Shown here one piece after another: positions 51,607 through 61,384 of a DNA stretch of 64,000 bases. Below the pieces are notes generated by a model, which made no database searches, had not been told where the DNA came from, and was given only the letters and a program-made list of their open reading frames with translations. The position numbers and the translations under genes were made by a program. The stretch's first letter is position 1. Each line of letters opens with the position of its first letter. This DNA is from Paraconexibacter algicola (GTDB lineage: Bacteria > Actinomycetota > Thermoleophilia > Solirubrobacterales > Solirubrobacteraceae). The DNA lies in NCBI RefSeq assembly GCF_003044185.1, contig NZ_PYYB01000003.1:62001-126000 (forward strand), in the 5' to 3' direction.

Positions 51607-51636
51607 ACGGTACGCGCGCCCTTTGCGTGGTGTCAA
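51607..51636 (-). promoter_or_regulatory. Promoter of ftsZ
   Basis: A perfect -35 TTGACA (51631-51636) and a -10 TACCGT (51607-51612) with an 18-base spacer on the minus strand, about 75 bases before the ftsZ ATG. It is the best consensus promoter in the window, and it gives ftsZ expression independent of the upstream mur/fts genes. Confidence 0.7.
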
Positions 51637-51651
51637 CGGGAATCCTACCCC

Positions 51652-51724
51652 GCAATGGGCATTGCATGACGGCCAACCCTCGACCTGAGCAGGAGATTTC
51701 CGGCTCGGCCGAGACTCGACCTGA
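51652..51724. repeat. Repeats upstream of the ftsZ promoter
   Basis: A palindrome GCAATG/CATTGC (51652-51665) lies 15 bases upstream of the -35. A 10-base direct repeat CTCGACCTGA occurs at 51679-51688 and 51715-51724, 36 bases apart. AACCCTCGAC at the first copy is nearly complementary to GTTGAGGGTT just beyond the second. The placement suggests activator or repressor sites for ftsZ, but no known factor is recognised. Confidence 0.45.
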
Positions 51725-51755
51725 AGTTGAGGGTTGAGGTGGGCGTGGCCGCCGG

Positions 51756-52646
51756 TTAGGGCGTCACCCCGTCGGTCGGGCTCGGCCCCGGGGCGGCCGC
51801 GCCGGTCGCCCCGGCCGCGCCGGTCACCGCCGCGCCGGGCGCCGTCGCCCCCGCCTCGAGGGTCTGCTGCTGCTGGGCGGCGACCTGCTCGAGGCCCCCG
51901 GCCGTCGGCCGCTCCGGCAGCCGGACGTCGAGGTAGGTCGCCCCGCGCGAGCTCGGGTCGGCGAGCACGCGGGCGACCGCCGCCCACTTCGCGGCGATCC
52001 GCTCGGTCGTGCCGAGGTAGAGCGCCGGCCCGGCGGTCAGCCGGACGGTCAGGCCACGCGGCCCGACGAAGACCTTGGAGAACGTCTCCCGCAACGGCGC
52101 GGGCGCGGCGCCCAGGGCGGCGACCACGCGGGCCGTCTGCCCGGCCGGGACACGGTCGCCGGCGGGCGGGGTGCGCAGCGGCAGCACCGGCAGGCCCTTG
52201 GCGTTGGAGCCGCGCAGCAGCGTGCCGTCGCTCGCGACCGGGACGCGTCGCCCGTCGACCCCCACGGCGGCGACCGGCACGTGCTCGACCACGTCGATGC
52301 GCAGCCCGTGCGGGAAGTCCGGGGTGGCGCGCACGTCCTTGACGATCGGGTACGGCGCGACCGCGGTGCGCAGCGCGTCGACGTCCACGTGCAGCGTCGT
52401 CATGTCCTGCGCAGCGGACTGCAGCGCCCCACGGATCCGCTCCCCCTCGCGACCGGCGACCCCGGTGACCTCGACGTCGCGGACGGCGACGAGACTCGAC
52501 TCGCGGACGATCAGGAACGTCGCGACGACGAGCCCGGCGACCGCGAGCACGGCGAGCAGGCGCCGGCGCGCGTGCGGGCTGCGCGGCGCGACCGGACGGG
52601 CCGCCGGCACGCGCAGGCGCGGCAGCGGGATGGAGCGGGCACTCAC
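51756..52646 (-). CDS. ftsQ: Cell division protein FtsQ/DivIB
   Basis: FtsQ links early and late divisome proteins outside the membrane. The 296-residue protein has a basic cytoplasmic N-terminus, one span (about 29-47) and a POTRA domain starting [24 protein letters not shown] beta domain follows, with [12 protein letters not shown]. The last about 45 residues are Ala/Gly/Thr/Pro-rich ([15 protein letters not shown]) and probably disordered. The GTG start gives the basic N-terminus. It lies between murC and ftsZ in the normal cluster order. Confidence 0.92.
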   Translation of the reverse strand: MSARSIPLPRLRVPAARPVAPRSPHARRRLLAVLAVAGLVVATFLIVRESSLVAVRDVEVTGVAGREGERIRGALQSAAQDMTTLHVDVDALRTAVAPYPIVKDVRATPDFPHGLRIDVVEHVPVAAVGVDGRRVPVASDGTLLRGSNAKGLPVLPLRTPPAGDRVPAGQTARVVAALGAAPAPLRETFSKVFVGPRGLTVRLTAGPALYLGTTERIAAKWAAVARVLADPSSRGATYLDVRLPERPTAGGLEQVAAQQQQTLEAGATAPGAAVTGAAGATGAAAPGPSPTDGVTP

Positions 52647-52718
52647 GACTCGGCGTTCGCCGCGCGGACGGCAACTCCTCCCCGCGGTGGACGCCCGGGC
52701 GACCCGGCGCGCGGGCGG

Positions 52719-54065
52719 TCAGGCCACCAGCGCGCGCCCGAGGGCGTCGACGTCACCGGCGCCCATGACGACGCAGAGGTCGCCCGGGCGCAGCAGCGCG
52801 CCGACGACGCGCTCGGCGTCGGCCAGCGACGGCAGCCAGTGGACCGGCATGCCCGGCCGGGCGTCGCAGGCGGCCTGCGCGATCAACAGGCCGGTGATCC
52901 CCGGGAAGTCCTCCTGGACCTCGCGCGCCGGGTAGATCGGCACGACCGCGGCGACGTCCGCCAGCGCCAGCGCCGCCCCGAACTCGCGGTGCAGCTGCTG
53001 CGTGCGGCTGAACAGGTGCGGCTGGAAGACCGCGACGACCCGGGAGCCGTAGGAGCGCGCCGCCTCGAGCGTCGCCCGGACCTCGGTCGGGTGGTGCGCG
53101 TAGTCGTCGATCACCGGCACCCCGAGCGCGGTCTCCCCCAGCCGGTCGAAGCGCCGGCCCGCGCCGCGGAAGGTCGCGAGCGCGGCGACCGCCTGCGCCT
53201 CGTCGGCCCCCGCCAGGCGGCAGGCCTCCAGCGCCGCGACCGCGTTGCGCGCGTTGTGCTCGCCCGGCACCGCCAGCGTCACCTCGTGGCCGCGCCAGGC
53301 GAAGCGGCTGCCGCCTGGCACGAGCGTCACGTCCGTGGCGTCGAACGGGACGACCGGTGTCCCGGGGTCGCGCAGCTCGAGCAGGTCGGGACGGTCCCAG
53401 ATCACCGCCTGCGGCGGGCCGTCCAGCAGCTCGCGGAAGACCTCCCGGACCTCCTGCAGCGACCCGTAGGTGGCGTGGTGGTCCAGCTCGACGTTCGTGA
53501 CGACGGCGACGTCGACGTCCAGGCGCAGCATCGAGCGGTCCGACTCGTCGGCCTCGACGACCAGCCAGCCGTCACCCGCGGGCCAGTCGGCGTGCAGGCC
53601 GGTCGTCGTGAGCGCCCCGCCGATCAGGTACGCCGGGTCCGGGCCGTCGACGGCCAGCAGCACGTGCGCGGCCATCGACGTCGTCGTCGTCTTGCCGTGC
53701 GCCCCGGCGATCGCGAGCGTCCGGCGCAGCGCGCTCAGCTCGGCCAGCAGCTCGGCACGCGGCACCGCGCGCAGCCCGCGCTCGCGGGCGGCGGCGCGCT
53801 CGGGGTTGTCCGCCGGGACCGCCGAGGAGTAGACGACCTCGACGTCGTCCCCCGCCGGGACGTTGGCGGCGTCGTGGCCGACGTGGACGTCCACCCCCAG
53901 CTCGCGCAGGCCCGGCAGCTGCGGGCCCTCCGCGCGGTCGCTGCCGCTGACGCGCGCGCCGAGCTGGGCGCAGACGCGGGCGTAGCCGCTCATGCCGGCG
54001 CCACCCACCCCGATGAGGTGCAGGCGGCGGTGGGACCAGGGACCGTCGGGGCGGGACGCGGGCAT
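52719..54065 (-). CDS. murC: UDP-N-acetylmuramate--L-alanine ligase
   Basis: MurC adds the first amino acid to UDP-MurNAc. The 448 residues include [17 protein letters not shown], the ATP loop [35 protein letters not shown] and [19 protein letters not shown]. The ATG at 54065 starts 16 residues before the Rossmann strand. The TAGGCT 8 bases upstream uses the murG stop codon, so I give it no weight. It lies between murG (11-base gap) and ftsQ. Confidence 0.96.
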   Translation of the reverse strand: MPASRPDGPWSHRRLHLIGVGGAGMSGYARVCAQLGARVSGSDRAEGPQLPGLRELGVDVHVGHDAANVPAGDDVEVVYSSAVPADNPERAAARERGLRAVPRAELLAELSALRRTLAIAGAHGKTTTTSMAAHVLLAVDGPDPAYLIGGALTTTGLHADWPAGDGWLVVEADESDRSMLRLDVDVAVVTNVELDHHATYGSLQEVREVFRELLDGPPQAVIWDRPDLLELRDPGTPVVPFDATDVTLVPGGSRFAWRGHEVTLAVPGEHNARNAVAALEACRLAGADEAQAVAALATFRGAGRRFDRLGETALGVPVIDDYAHHPTEVRATLEAARSYGSRVVAVFQPHLFSRTQQLHREFGAALALADVAAVVPIYPAREVQEDFPGITGLLIAQAACDARPGMPVHWLPSLADAERVVGALLRPGDLCVVMGAGDVDALGRALVA

Positions 54066-54076
54066 CGCGCCGCAGC

Positions 54077-55150
54077 CTACGACGCGCGGGCGGCGGCCAG
54101 CACCTCGGCCGCGATCGCGGCGGCCGCGTCCGGGCGGGCCAGCCCGGCCGACGCGGCGGCCATCGCCGCGAGCCGGTCGCGGTCGGCCAGCAGCGCGTCG
54201 ACCTCGCGGCGCAGCCGGTCGGCGTCGAGCTCGGCGTCGGGGACGAGGACCGCGGCGCCCCCGTCGACCATCCAGCGGGCGTTGCCGGTCTGGTGGTCGG
54301 CGGCCGCGTGCGGGTAGGGCACGAGCACCGCGGGCCGCCCCGCCGCCGCGACCTCGAAGACCGAGCCGCCCGACCGGGCGACGCACAGGTCGCAGGCCAG
54401 CAGCGCCTCGCCGAAGCCGTCGATGTACGGGCGCAGGTCGTAGTGCGCCGGCGCGGGATCGCCCAGGCGGGCGGCGAGGTCGTCATGGTCGCGCCGGCCG
54501 GCCGCGTGGAGGACCCGCAGGCCGGCGGGCGCCGCCGTCCCGTACGCGCCGATCGTCGCCTCGTTGAGGCTGCGGGCGCCCAGCGACCCGCCGAACACGA
54601 GCAGGCACGTGTCCCCGTCGGCCAGGCCGAAGCGGGCGCGCGCCGCGGCCCGGTCGGTGGCGGGCGGCGGCACCGGACGGCCGGTCACGCGGTAGCGGTC
54701 ACCCTCCCGTCCGGGCAGCGGGAAGGCCAGGCAGACCCGGGTCGCGCGTCCGGCGAGCAGGCGGTTGGTCAGGCCCAGGTGGCTGTCGGCCTCGGTGAGG
54801 ACGAGCGGCAGCTTCGCGCGCAGCGCGGCCGCGCCGACCGGGCCGGCCACGTAGCCGCCGCCGCCCATCACGACGTCCGGGCGCTCCTCGCGCAGGATCC
54901 GTCGCGCCGCGCGCAGCGCCCCCGCCGCACGACCGACCGCGCGCGCGGCCTTCAGCGGGTTGGAGCGGCTGATGCCCTCGACGTGGATGCGGTGCAGCCG
55001 GTACCCGGCGGCGGGCACCAGCTCGGCCTCCGCGCGGTCCCCGCCGACGAACGCGACCTCCGCGCCCTCAGCCCGCAGCGCGTCGGCGACCGCCAGCGCC
55101 GGCACCACGTGCCCCGCTGTCCCGCCGGCGGCGATCACGACCTTCGTCAC
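54077..55150 (-). CDS. murG: Lipid II synthase MurG (GlcNAc transferase)
   Basis: MurG adds GlcNAc to lipid I on the inner face of the membrane. In 357 residues it has VVIAAGGTAGHVVPALAVA at the start, FVGGDRAEAELVPAAGYRL, VMGGGGYVAGPVGAAA, the donor-site FGGSLGARSLNEA and CVARSGGSVFEVAAAGRPA. All family motifs are present. Its first 83 bases overlap the 3' end of ftsW in another frame, an unusually long overlap. Confidence 0.96.
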   Translation of the reverse strand: MTKVVIAAGGTAGHVVPALAVADALRAEGAEVAFVGGDRAEAELVPAAGYRLHRIHVEGISRSNPLKAARAVGRAAGALRAARRILREERPDVVMGGGGYVAGPVGAAALRAKLPLVLTEADSHLGLTNRLLAGRATRVCLAFPLPGREGDRYRVTGRPVPPPATDRAAARARFGLADGDTCLLVFGGSLGARSLNEATIGAYGTAAPAGLRVLHAAGRRDHDDLAARLGDPAPAHYDLRPYIDGFGEALLACDLCVARSGGSVFEVAAAGRPAVLVPYPHAAADHQTGNARWMVDGGAAVLVPDAELDADRLRREVDALLADRDRLAAMAAASAGLARPDAAAAIAAEVLAAARAS

Positions 55151-56324
55151 GGTCGTCCATCCTCGGTCGGCGGCGGGGAGCCTGGCGGGCGCGCAGCCCG
55201 GTCGTCCCCCCGCTCGCGATGTTCAGCAGCAGGCCCATCGAGGCCAGGACGGTCCACAGGCTCGTGATCCCGTAGGAGACGAACGGCAGCGTGACGCCGG
55301 TGATCGGCGCCAGCCCGAGGACCGTGAAGATGTTCAGGCAGGCCTGGCCGAGCACCATCGCCGTGATGCCCGCGGCCAGGAGCTTGGCGCCCGGGTCCCG
55401 CGCCATCTTCGCCACGCGCAGGCCCGCGTAGCCGATGACGCCGAAGAGGAAGAGGATCCCGGCGATCCCGGCGATCCCGAGCTCCTCGCCGATGATCGCG
55501 AGGATGAAGTCGGTGTGCGCCTCGGGCAGGTAGTAGATCTTCTGCACCGACTGGCCGAGCCCGAGCCCGAAGAAGCCGCCGGATCCGAGCGCGATCTGTC
55601 CCTGGACCGACTGGAAGCCGGTGGTCCCCGCGGTGTCCCAGGGGTCGAGGAAGCTCGTGAGGCGCGCGCGGCGGTAGTCCGCCGACAGCGCGTAGAGCAG
55701 CGCCAGGAAGCCCGCGACCGCGACCACGACAAGCAGCCAGCGCACGGGCACGCCCGCGGCGACGAGCACCGCCGCGACCGTGAACGACACGACGATCGCG
55801 GTCCCGAGGTCGGGCTGGCTGGCGATCAGCAGCAGCAGCGGGCCGGCGACGACCGCGAGCGGCATGAGCTCGCGCGGGTGCTGCGGCGGGCCCGGCTTCA
55901 CCGCGAGCATCCGCACCGCGTAGAGGATCAGCGCGAGCTTCGTGAGCTCCGACGGCTGGAACGTCAGCGGCCCGACGCCCAGCCACGACTGCGCGCCGCC
56001 GCCGCTGACGCCCAGCGGCGTGCGGACCGCGAGCAGGCAGACGAAGCAGAAGATCAGCAGGCCCGGGGTGAACGCGAGGATGCGCGGCAGCGAGGCGCGC
56101 GACAGCACGGTCAGGCCGACGAACCCGAGCGTCCCGAACACGAGGTACTTCACGAGGTAGGAGGTGCCGTCGCCGTGGCCCTCCAGGAGCGTGGTGGCCG
56201 ACGAGGCGCTGAAGACCATGACGGCGCCCGCGGCGAGCAGGCACAGCGTCGCCGTCATCAGGAGGTTGTACTCCAGGGGGTGCGCAGGGGTCCTGCGCTT
56301 CGCGGTGGCGGCGACGCGACGCAT
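55068..56324 (-). CDS. ftsW: Lipid II polymerase FtsW (SEDS family)
   Basis: FtsW is the septal peptidoglycan glycosyltransferase that works with FtsI. The 418-residue protein has about ten spans, with GGAQSWLGVGPLTFQPSELTK (split across residues 105-126), the conserved SQPDLGTAIVV, SGGFFGLGLGQSVQKIYYLPEAHTDFI-type loop (about 240-265) and GLAPITGVTLPFVSYG. The last about 45 residues are an Arg/Asp/Gly-rich tail encoded mostly within the murG overlap. The order murD-ftsW-murG is standard. Confidence 0.95.
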   Translation of the reverse strand: MRRVAATAKRRTPAHPLEYNLLMTATLCLLAAGAVMVFSASSATTLLEGHGDGTSYLVKYLVFGTLGFVGLTVLSRASLPRILAFTPGLLIFCFVCLLAVRTPLGVSGGGAQSWLGVGPLTFQPSELTKLALILYAVRMLAVKPGPPQHPRELMPLAVVAGPLLLLIASQPDLGTAIVVSFTVAAVLVAAGVPVRWLLVVVAVAGFLALLYALSADYRRARLTSFLDPWDTAGTTGFQSVQGQIALGSGGFFGLGLGQSVQKIYYLPEAHTDFILAIIGEELGIAGIAGILFLFGVIGYAGLRVAKMARDPGAKLLAAGITAMVLGQACLNIFTVLGLAPITGVTLPFVSYGITSLWTVLASMGLLLNIASGGTTGLRARQAPRRRPRMDDRDEGRDRRRRDSGARGAGAGGRRRAAG

Positions 56325-56379
56325 CCGGACCTCTGTTCGCCGCGGCGTGACGGGTCCCTCCCGCCGCGGACGGTGTTCG

Positions 56380-57621
56380 CTACGGGTGGCGCGCGGCCAC
56401 GAGCGCCGCGAAGTGCCGGCCGCGCTCCTCGAAGTCCCGGTACTGCCCGAAGCTCGCGCACGCCGGGGACAGCAGGACGACCTCGCCCGGACGGGCGAGC
56501 GCGGCCGCGGCGGCGACCGCGCGCTCGAGGTCGCCGCGGTCCTCGCCGCGGCCGAGCGCGTCGCGCAGGCGCCCCGCGGCGGCCCCGACCAGCTGGACCG
56601 AGGCGGCCTTCGCGGCGACCGGGGCGCGCAGCGGGCCGAAGTCCTCCTGCTTGGCGTCGTCGCCGCCGAGGATCAGGTGCAGCGGGACGTCGAACGCGGC
56701 GAGCGCGGTCAGGGCCGACTCGACGTTCGTCGCCTTGGAGTCGTTGACGAACCGCACGCCGCCGACGGGCGGGAGCTCCTGCAGGCGGTGCTCGACCCCC
56801 GCGAAGGTCACGAGCGCCTGGGCGATCGCCTCCTCGGGGATGCCGCGCGCGCGGCACGCGGCGGTGACCGCCCGGGCGTTGACCCGGTTGTGGGCGCCCT
56901 GCAGCGCCGGCTCGGCGGGCAGCTCGACGAGGTCGAGGTCGATCGCCGCGCCGTCGCCGGGGAGCGGCAGCAGCGCCCCGGGGGCGATCGCCGTGTCGGC
57001 CGCGTGCTGGCGGGCGAACATGCCGTGGCGCTTGGCGTCCCGGTAGGCGTCGACCGTGCCGTGCCAGTTCAGGTGGTCGCTGCCGAGGTTCAGCAGGATC
57101 CCGACGTCGGGACGGAACGCGAGCGTGTCGTGCAGCTGGTAGCTCGAGCACTCCGCGATGACGGTGGCGCCCGGCTCGTGCGCGTCGATCAGCGAGGTGT
57201 ACGCGGTCCCGACGTTCCCGACGACGTGCACCGGCCGGCCGGCGACCCGGTGCGCGTGGCCGAGCCACTCCGACACCGTGGTCTTGCCGTTGGTGCCGGT
57301 CACCGCGACGACGTCGAGCGGGACGAGCCGCCAGCCGAGCTCGAGCTCCCCCAGCACGGGGATGCCGCGCTCGCGGGCGGCGGCGACGACCGGGGCGTGC
57401 GGCGGCACCCCGGGGGACTTCACGACCGCGCCGATGCCGTGCGCGTCGAGCAGCGCGAGCCCGTCGCTGCCGTCGTGGACCGGGAACCCGGGGTCGGCGG
57501 GCAGCTCGGGCCGCCCGCTGTCGACGCCGACGACCGCGTGCCCGGCGGCGACCAGGGCGCGCCCGGCGGCGAGGCCCGAGCGGGCCAGGCCGACGACGAG
57601 GTACGGGCCGGGAGGCAGCAC
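56380..57621 (-). CDS. murD: UDP-N-acetylmuramoyl-L-alanine--D-glutamate ligase
   Basis: MurD adds D-Glu to UDP-MurNAc-Ala. The 413 residues show YLVVGLARSGLAAGRALVAAG, KSPGVPPHAPV, the ATP loop VAVTGTNGKTTVSEWL, AECSSYQLHD, NLGSDHLNWHGT, HNRVNARA and FVNDSKATNVESALTAL. It is slightly shorter than the usual 440-450. It lies between mraY (13-base gap) and ftsW (55-base gap). Confidence 0.96.
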   Translation of the reverse strand: MLPPGPYLVVGLARSGLAAGRALVAAGHAVVGVDSGRPELPADPGFPVHDGSDGLALLDAHGIGAVVKSPGVPPHAPVVAAARERGIPVLGELELGWRLVPLDVVAVTGTNGKTTVSEWLGHAHRVAGRPVHVVGNVGTAYTSLIDAHEPGATVIAECSSYQLHDTLAFRPDVGILLNLGSDHLNWHGTVDAYRDAKRHGMFARQHAADTAIAPGALLPLPGDGAAIDLDLVELPAEPALQGAHNRVNARAVTAACRARGIPEEAIAQALVTFAGVEHRLQELPPVGGVRFVNDSKATNVESALTALAAFDVPLHLILGGDDAKQEDFGPLRAPVAAKAASVQLVGAAAGRLRDALGRGEDRGDLERAVAAAAALARPGEVVLLSPACASFGQYRDFEERGRHFAALVAARHP

Positions 57622-57634
57622 GGGCGCGGCGCGG

Positions 57635-58603
57635 CTAGGCGACGGACTGCTGGTAGATCGTGAAGCCGATCGCCGCGCAGACCGACGCGATGATCCAGAA
57701 CCGCAGGATGATCTTCGTCTCCGACCAGCCCGCCATCTCGAAGTGGTGGTGGATCGGGGCCATCAGGAAGACGCGCTTGCGGAAGTTCTGGAACCAGAAC
57801 ACCTGGATGATCACGCTCAGCGCCTCGACGACGAAGATGCCGCCGAGCAGCACGAGCAGCTCCTCGGTCTTCGTCATCACCGCGAGCCCCGCGACCGCGC
57901 CGCCGAGGCCGAGCGACCCGGTGTCCCCCATGAACACCGTGGCGGGGAAGGCGTTGTACCAGAGGAACCCGATGCAGGCCCCGACCACGCAGCCGCACAG
58001 CAGCGCCAGGTCCTCCTGGCCGCTGGTGATGAACGTGATGCCCAGGTAGGCGAGCATCACGATCGCGACGCAGCCGGCCGCGAGACCGTCGAGGCCGTCG
58101 GTGAGGTTGACCGCGTTGGTCGTGCCCGCCACCACGAGGTAGATGAGCACCGGGTAGAAGACCCCGAGGTCGATCGTGGCGTCCAGCGACCGCAGGCGCA
58201 GGGTCGGCGGCAGGTCGGCCAGCTCGACGGCGACGAACCACAGCAGCAGCGAGATGCCGATCGTGACGATGAGCTTCCACCGTCCCCGCAGGCCCAGGGA
58301 GCGACGCTGGAAGATCTTCTGGGCGTCGTCCGCGAAGCCGAGCATGGCCGAGAGGATCGCGACGCCGAACACGCCGATCGAGCGCCAGTCGTAGTCGCTG
58401 AGGATCAGGAACGGGACGCTGATGGCGGCGAAGATGATGACGCCGCCCATCGTCGGCGTGCCCGCCTTGGCGTGGTGGCCGGCCGGGCCCTCCTCGCGGA
58501 TGTGCTGGCCGAACTGGCGGCGGCGCATCCCGGCGATGAACCGGGGGCTGAGGAAGACGCAGATGAGCAGCGCGGCGGTACCGCCGATGAGGATCTCGCC
58601 CAT
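57635..58603 (-). CDS. mraY: Phospho-N-acetylmuramoyl-pentapeptide transferase
   Basis: MraY makes lipid I by moving phospho-MurNAc-pentapeptide to undecaprenyl phosphate. The 322-residue, ten-span protein has HHAKAGTPTMGGVIIF, the Asp-Asp pair in LGFADDAQKI, NAVNLTDGLDGLAAG, FMGDTGSLGLGGAVAG and APIHHHFEMAGWSE. It is a little shorter than the usual 340-360. The ATG at 58603 overlaps the murF stop by one base (TGATG). Confidence 0.97.
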   Translation of the reverse strand: MGEILIGGTAALLICVFLSPRFIAGMRRRQFGQHIREEGPAGHHAKAGTPTMGGVIIFAAISVPFLILSDYDWRSIGVFGVAILSAMLGFADDAQKIFQRRSLGLRGRWKLIVTIGISLLLWFVAVELADLPPTLRLRSLDATIDLGVFYPVLIYLVVAGTTNAVNLTDGLDGLAAGCVAIVMLAYLGITFITSGQEDLALLCGCVVGACIGFLWYNAFPATVFMGDTGSLGLGGAVAGLAVMTKTEELLVLLGGIFVVEALSVIIQVFWFQNFRKRVFLMAPIHHHFEMAGWSETKIILRFWIIASVCAAIGFTIYQQSVA

Positions 58604-59940
58604 CAGCGCGCCCCGTCCGCGGGGGGCCGGGCCGCGCGCAGCGCGGCGCTGACGGCCTCCAGTCCGACGCCGCGCGACGCCTTCACGAGCACGGTGTCCC
58701 CGTCCTGCACGAGCGTCGGCACGAGCCGCGCGGCCTGCTCGGCGTCCTCGACGGACTGCACGGCGCCCAGGCCGGAGCCGGCGCCCAGGTAGGCGGCCAG
58801 CGGTCCGACGGTGACGAGGACGTCGACCCCGACGTCGCGGGCGTGCACGCCGAGCTCGCTGTGGAAGCGGCCGCCGTCGGGGCCGAGCTCGAGCATGTCG
58901 CCGAGCACGGCGACCTTGCGGCCGGGCGCCGTCGCGGCGAGGTCGTCCAGGGCGGCGCGCATCGACATCGGGTTGGCGTTGTAGCAGTCGTCCACGACGA
59001 CGACGCCGCCCTGCAGGCGCTCGCGCTGGCCGCGCATGGCGCTGAGCGCGACGTCGACCTCGCCCGCGGGCTCGACCCCGGCGGCGCGCGCGGCGGCGGC
59101 CGCGGCGAGCGCGTTGCGCGCCATGTGCGCCGAGGTGAGCGGCTGACCGGCGGACAGCAGCGTGACGCCGGGGAGCTCGGTGACGTCGCCGCCCGACCCG
59201 AACCGCACCACGTGCAGGTCGTCGCGCAGGTGGGGCTCCAACAGCGGCTCGTCGGCGGGCACGATCGCGGTGCCCCCGGGACGCAGGCCGTCCAGCAGCT
59301 CGGCCTTCGCGCGGGCGATCGCGCCGATCGACCCGAGCAGCTCGAGGTGGACGGGCCCGATGTTCGTGACGATCGCGATGTCCGGCTCCGCGATCCGCGC
59401 GAGCTCGGCGATCTGGCCGGGGCCGCGCATCGCCATCTCGAGCACGAGGACCTCGGTGCCGTGCGGCGCCGACAGGACCGTCAGCGGCAGCCCGATCTCG
59501 GTGTTGAGGTTCTGGCTGGTGGCGGTGACGCGCCGGCCCGCGGCCCGCAGCATCGCGGCGAGCACGTCCTTCGTGGAGGTCTTGCCGGTCGAGCCGGTGA
59601 CGCCGATGACGACGGCGGCGAGCTGGCGCCGCCACGCGGTCGCGAGGCGCTGCAGCGCCGCGAGCGGATCCTCGGCGGCGAGCACGACCCCACCGGTGCC
59701 GGGCGGCAGGCTGTCGGCGTGCCGGGGCTCGACGAGCACGCCCCAGGCGCCCGCCTCCAGGGCGGTGGCGGCGAAGTGGCCGCCGTCGACCCGCTCGCCC
59801 GCGATCCCGACGAACAGGTCGCCGGGACCGACGCCGCGCGAGTCGATGACGACGCGGGTGGGGCCGTCGCCCGCGGACTGCGGCTCGCGCAGGTGCGCGC
59901 CCGCCGCGTCGGCGATCCACTGGGGTGATCGGTCAAGCAT
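58603..59940 (-). CDS. murF: UDP-MurNAc-tripeptide--D-alanyl-D-alanine ligase
   Basis: MurF adds D-Ala-D-Ala to the UDP-MurNAc-tripeptide. The 445 residues include VVIDSRGVGPGDLFVGI, VIGVTGSTGKTSTKDVLAAM, TSQNLNTEIGLPLTVL, VLEMAMRGPGQIAELA, ITNIGPVHLELLGS-type (IVTNIGPVHLELLGSIGAIA) and DDCYNANPMSMRAAL. It overlaps murE by 8 bases and mraY by one, so it is translationally linked on both sides. Confidence 0.96.
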   Translation of the reverse strand: MLDRSPQWIADAAGAHLREPQSAGDGPTRVVIDSRGVGPGDLFVGIAGERVDGGHFAATALEAGAWGVLVEPRHADSLPPGTGGVVLAAEDPLAALQRLATAWRRQLAAVVIGVTGSTGKTSTKDVLAAMLRAAGRRVTATSQNLNTEIGLPLTVLSAPHGTEVLVLEMAMRGPGQIAELARIAEPDIAIVTNIGPVHLELLGSIGAIARAKAELLDGLRPGGTAIVPADEPLLEPHLRDDLHVVRFGSGGDVTELPGVTLLSAGQPLTSAHMARNALAAAAAARAAGVEPAGEVDVALSAMRGQRERLQGGVVVVDDCYNANPMSMRAALDDLAATAPGRKVAVLGDMLELGPDGGRFHSELGVHARDVGVDVLVTVGPLAAYLGAGSGLGAVQSVEDAEQAARLVPTLVQDGDTVLVKASRGVGLEAVSAALRAARPPADGAR

Positions 59941-61369
59941 CGCGCAGCGCCTCCCGGGCCACCGTGACGTCGTCGAACGGGATCTTCTCGCCCCCGGCCA
60001 GCTCCTGCCCCTGCTCGTGGCCCTTGCCCGCGACGACGACGACGTCGCCGGTGCGGGCGGCGCCGATCGCGTGGGCGATCGCGGCGCGGCGGTCCTCGAT
60101 GACGACGGCGTCGTCGCGCTCGATCCCGGCGGTGATGTCCGCGAGGATCGCCTGCGGGTCCTCCGAGCGCGGGTTGTCGCTCGTGACCACGACGACGTCG
60201 GCGAGGCGCGCGGCGATCTCCCCCATCAGCGGCCGCTTCGCGCGGTCGCGGTCACCGCCGGCCCCGAAGACGCAGAGGACGCGGTGCCCGCCGGCGAGCC
60301 CGCGCGCGGCGGCGAGCACGTTCTCCAGCGCGTCGGGGGTGTGCGCGTAGTCGACGAGCACGCCGAAGTCCTGCCCCTCGTCGACCGGCTCGAAGCGGCC
60401 CGGGACGCGGCCGAACGCCGCGAGGCCGTCGGCGATGACCTCGTCCGGCACGCCGTGCGCGCGCACGGCGGCGATCGCGCACAGCGCGTTGAGGACGTTG
60501 AAGCGGCCGGGCAGCGACAGCGACCAGGAGCGGCCCGCGGCGGTGAAGGTCGTGCCCGTGACGCGGCTGACGACGTCGGTGGCGCGCAGCGACGCGTCCT
60601 CGCGGTCGATCCCGACCGTCACGACGCCCGGGAGGTCGGCGGCGAGGCGGGCGCCCCACGGGTCGTCGACGTTGACGACCGCGGTCGCGGGCGGGCGGCC
60701 GGCGGGCGAGACGGGGACGAACAGCTCGCGCTTGGCGGCGAAGTAGTCGTCCATGTCGGGGTGGAAGTCGAGGTGGTCCTGCGTGAGGTTCGTGAAGACC
60801 GCGACGTCCCAGTGGATCGCGTCGGCGCGCCGCAGCCGCAGCGCGTGCGAGCTGACCTCCATGACGCAGGCCGCGTCGCCGCCGTCGAGCATCGCCGCGA
60901 ACGTGCGCTGCAGGTCGATCGCCTCCGGCGTGGTGCGCACCGACGCCGTCTCCTGCCCGCCGACGACCTGGGTGACCGTGCCGAGCATGCCGGTGGCGGT
61001 GCCCGCGTGCTCCAGCAGCGCGCGGACGAGGTGCGCCGTCGTGGTCTTGCCGTTCGTGCCGGTGATGCCGGTCGTGCGCAGGCGCGCGGTCGGGTCGCCG
61101 TGCAGCCGGGCGGCGGCCGGCGCCATCGCGGCGCGCACGTCGGGGACGACGACCTCGGGGACCCCGAGGCCCAGCGGCCGCTGCACGACGAGCGCCGCCG
61201 CGCCCCGGGCGACGGCGTCCGGGGCGAAGTCGTGCCCGTCGCGGGTGAACCCGGGCACGCAGAAGAACACGGTCCCGGGGGTGACCGTGCGGTTGTCGTA
61301 GGCGAGTGCGCTCACCTCGACGTGCGGGGCGTCGCGGGCGGCGTCGCCGATCACCTCGCGCAGCGTCAT
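59933..61369 (-). CDS. murE: UDP-MurNAc-tripeptide synthetase, meso-diaminopimelate-type
   Basis: MurE adds the third residue of the stem peptide. The 478 residues show SALAYDNRTVTPGTVFFCVPG, GITGTNGKTTTAHLVRALL, TTPEAIDLQRTFAAM, MEVSSHALRLRRAD and FTNLTQDHLDFHPDM. The motif DNPRSEDPQAI (DNPR) is the mark of meso-diaminopimelate specificity rather than lysine. This predicts A2pm-containing peptidoglycan. The gap to ftsI is 15 bases. Confidence 0.96.
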   Translation of the reverse strand: MTLREVIGDAARDAPHVEVSALAYDNRTVTPGTVFFCVPGFTRDGHDFAPDAVARGAAALVVQRPLGLGVPEVVVPDVRAAMAPAAARLHGDPTARLRTTGITGTNGKTTTAHLVRALLEHAGTATGMLGTVTQVVGGQETASVRTTPEAIDLQRTFAAMLDGGDAACVMEVSSHALRLRRADAIHWDVAVFTNLTQDHLDFHPDMDDYFAAKRELFVPVSPAGRPPATAVVNVDDPWGARLAADLPGVVTVGIDREDASLRATDVVSRVTGTTFTAAGRSWSLSLPGRFNVLNALCAIAAVRAHGVPDEVIADGLAAFGRVPGRFEPVDEGQDFGVLVDYAHTPDALENVLAAARGLAGGHRVLCVFGAGGDRDRAKRPLMGEIAARLADVVVVTSDNPRSEDPQAILADITAGIERDDAVVIEDRRAAIAHAIGAARTGDVVVVAGKGHEQGQELAGGEKIPFDDVTVAREALRDA

Positions 61370-61384
61370 GCGTCGGGCAGTGTG

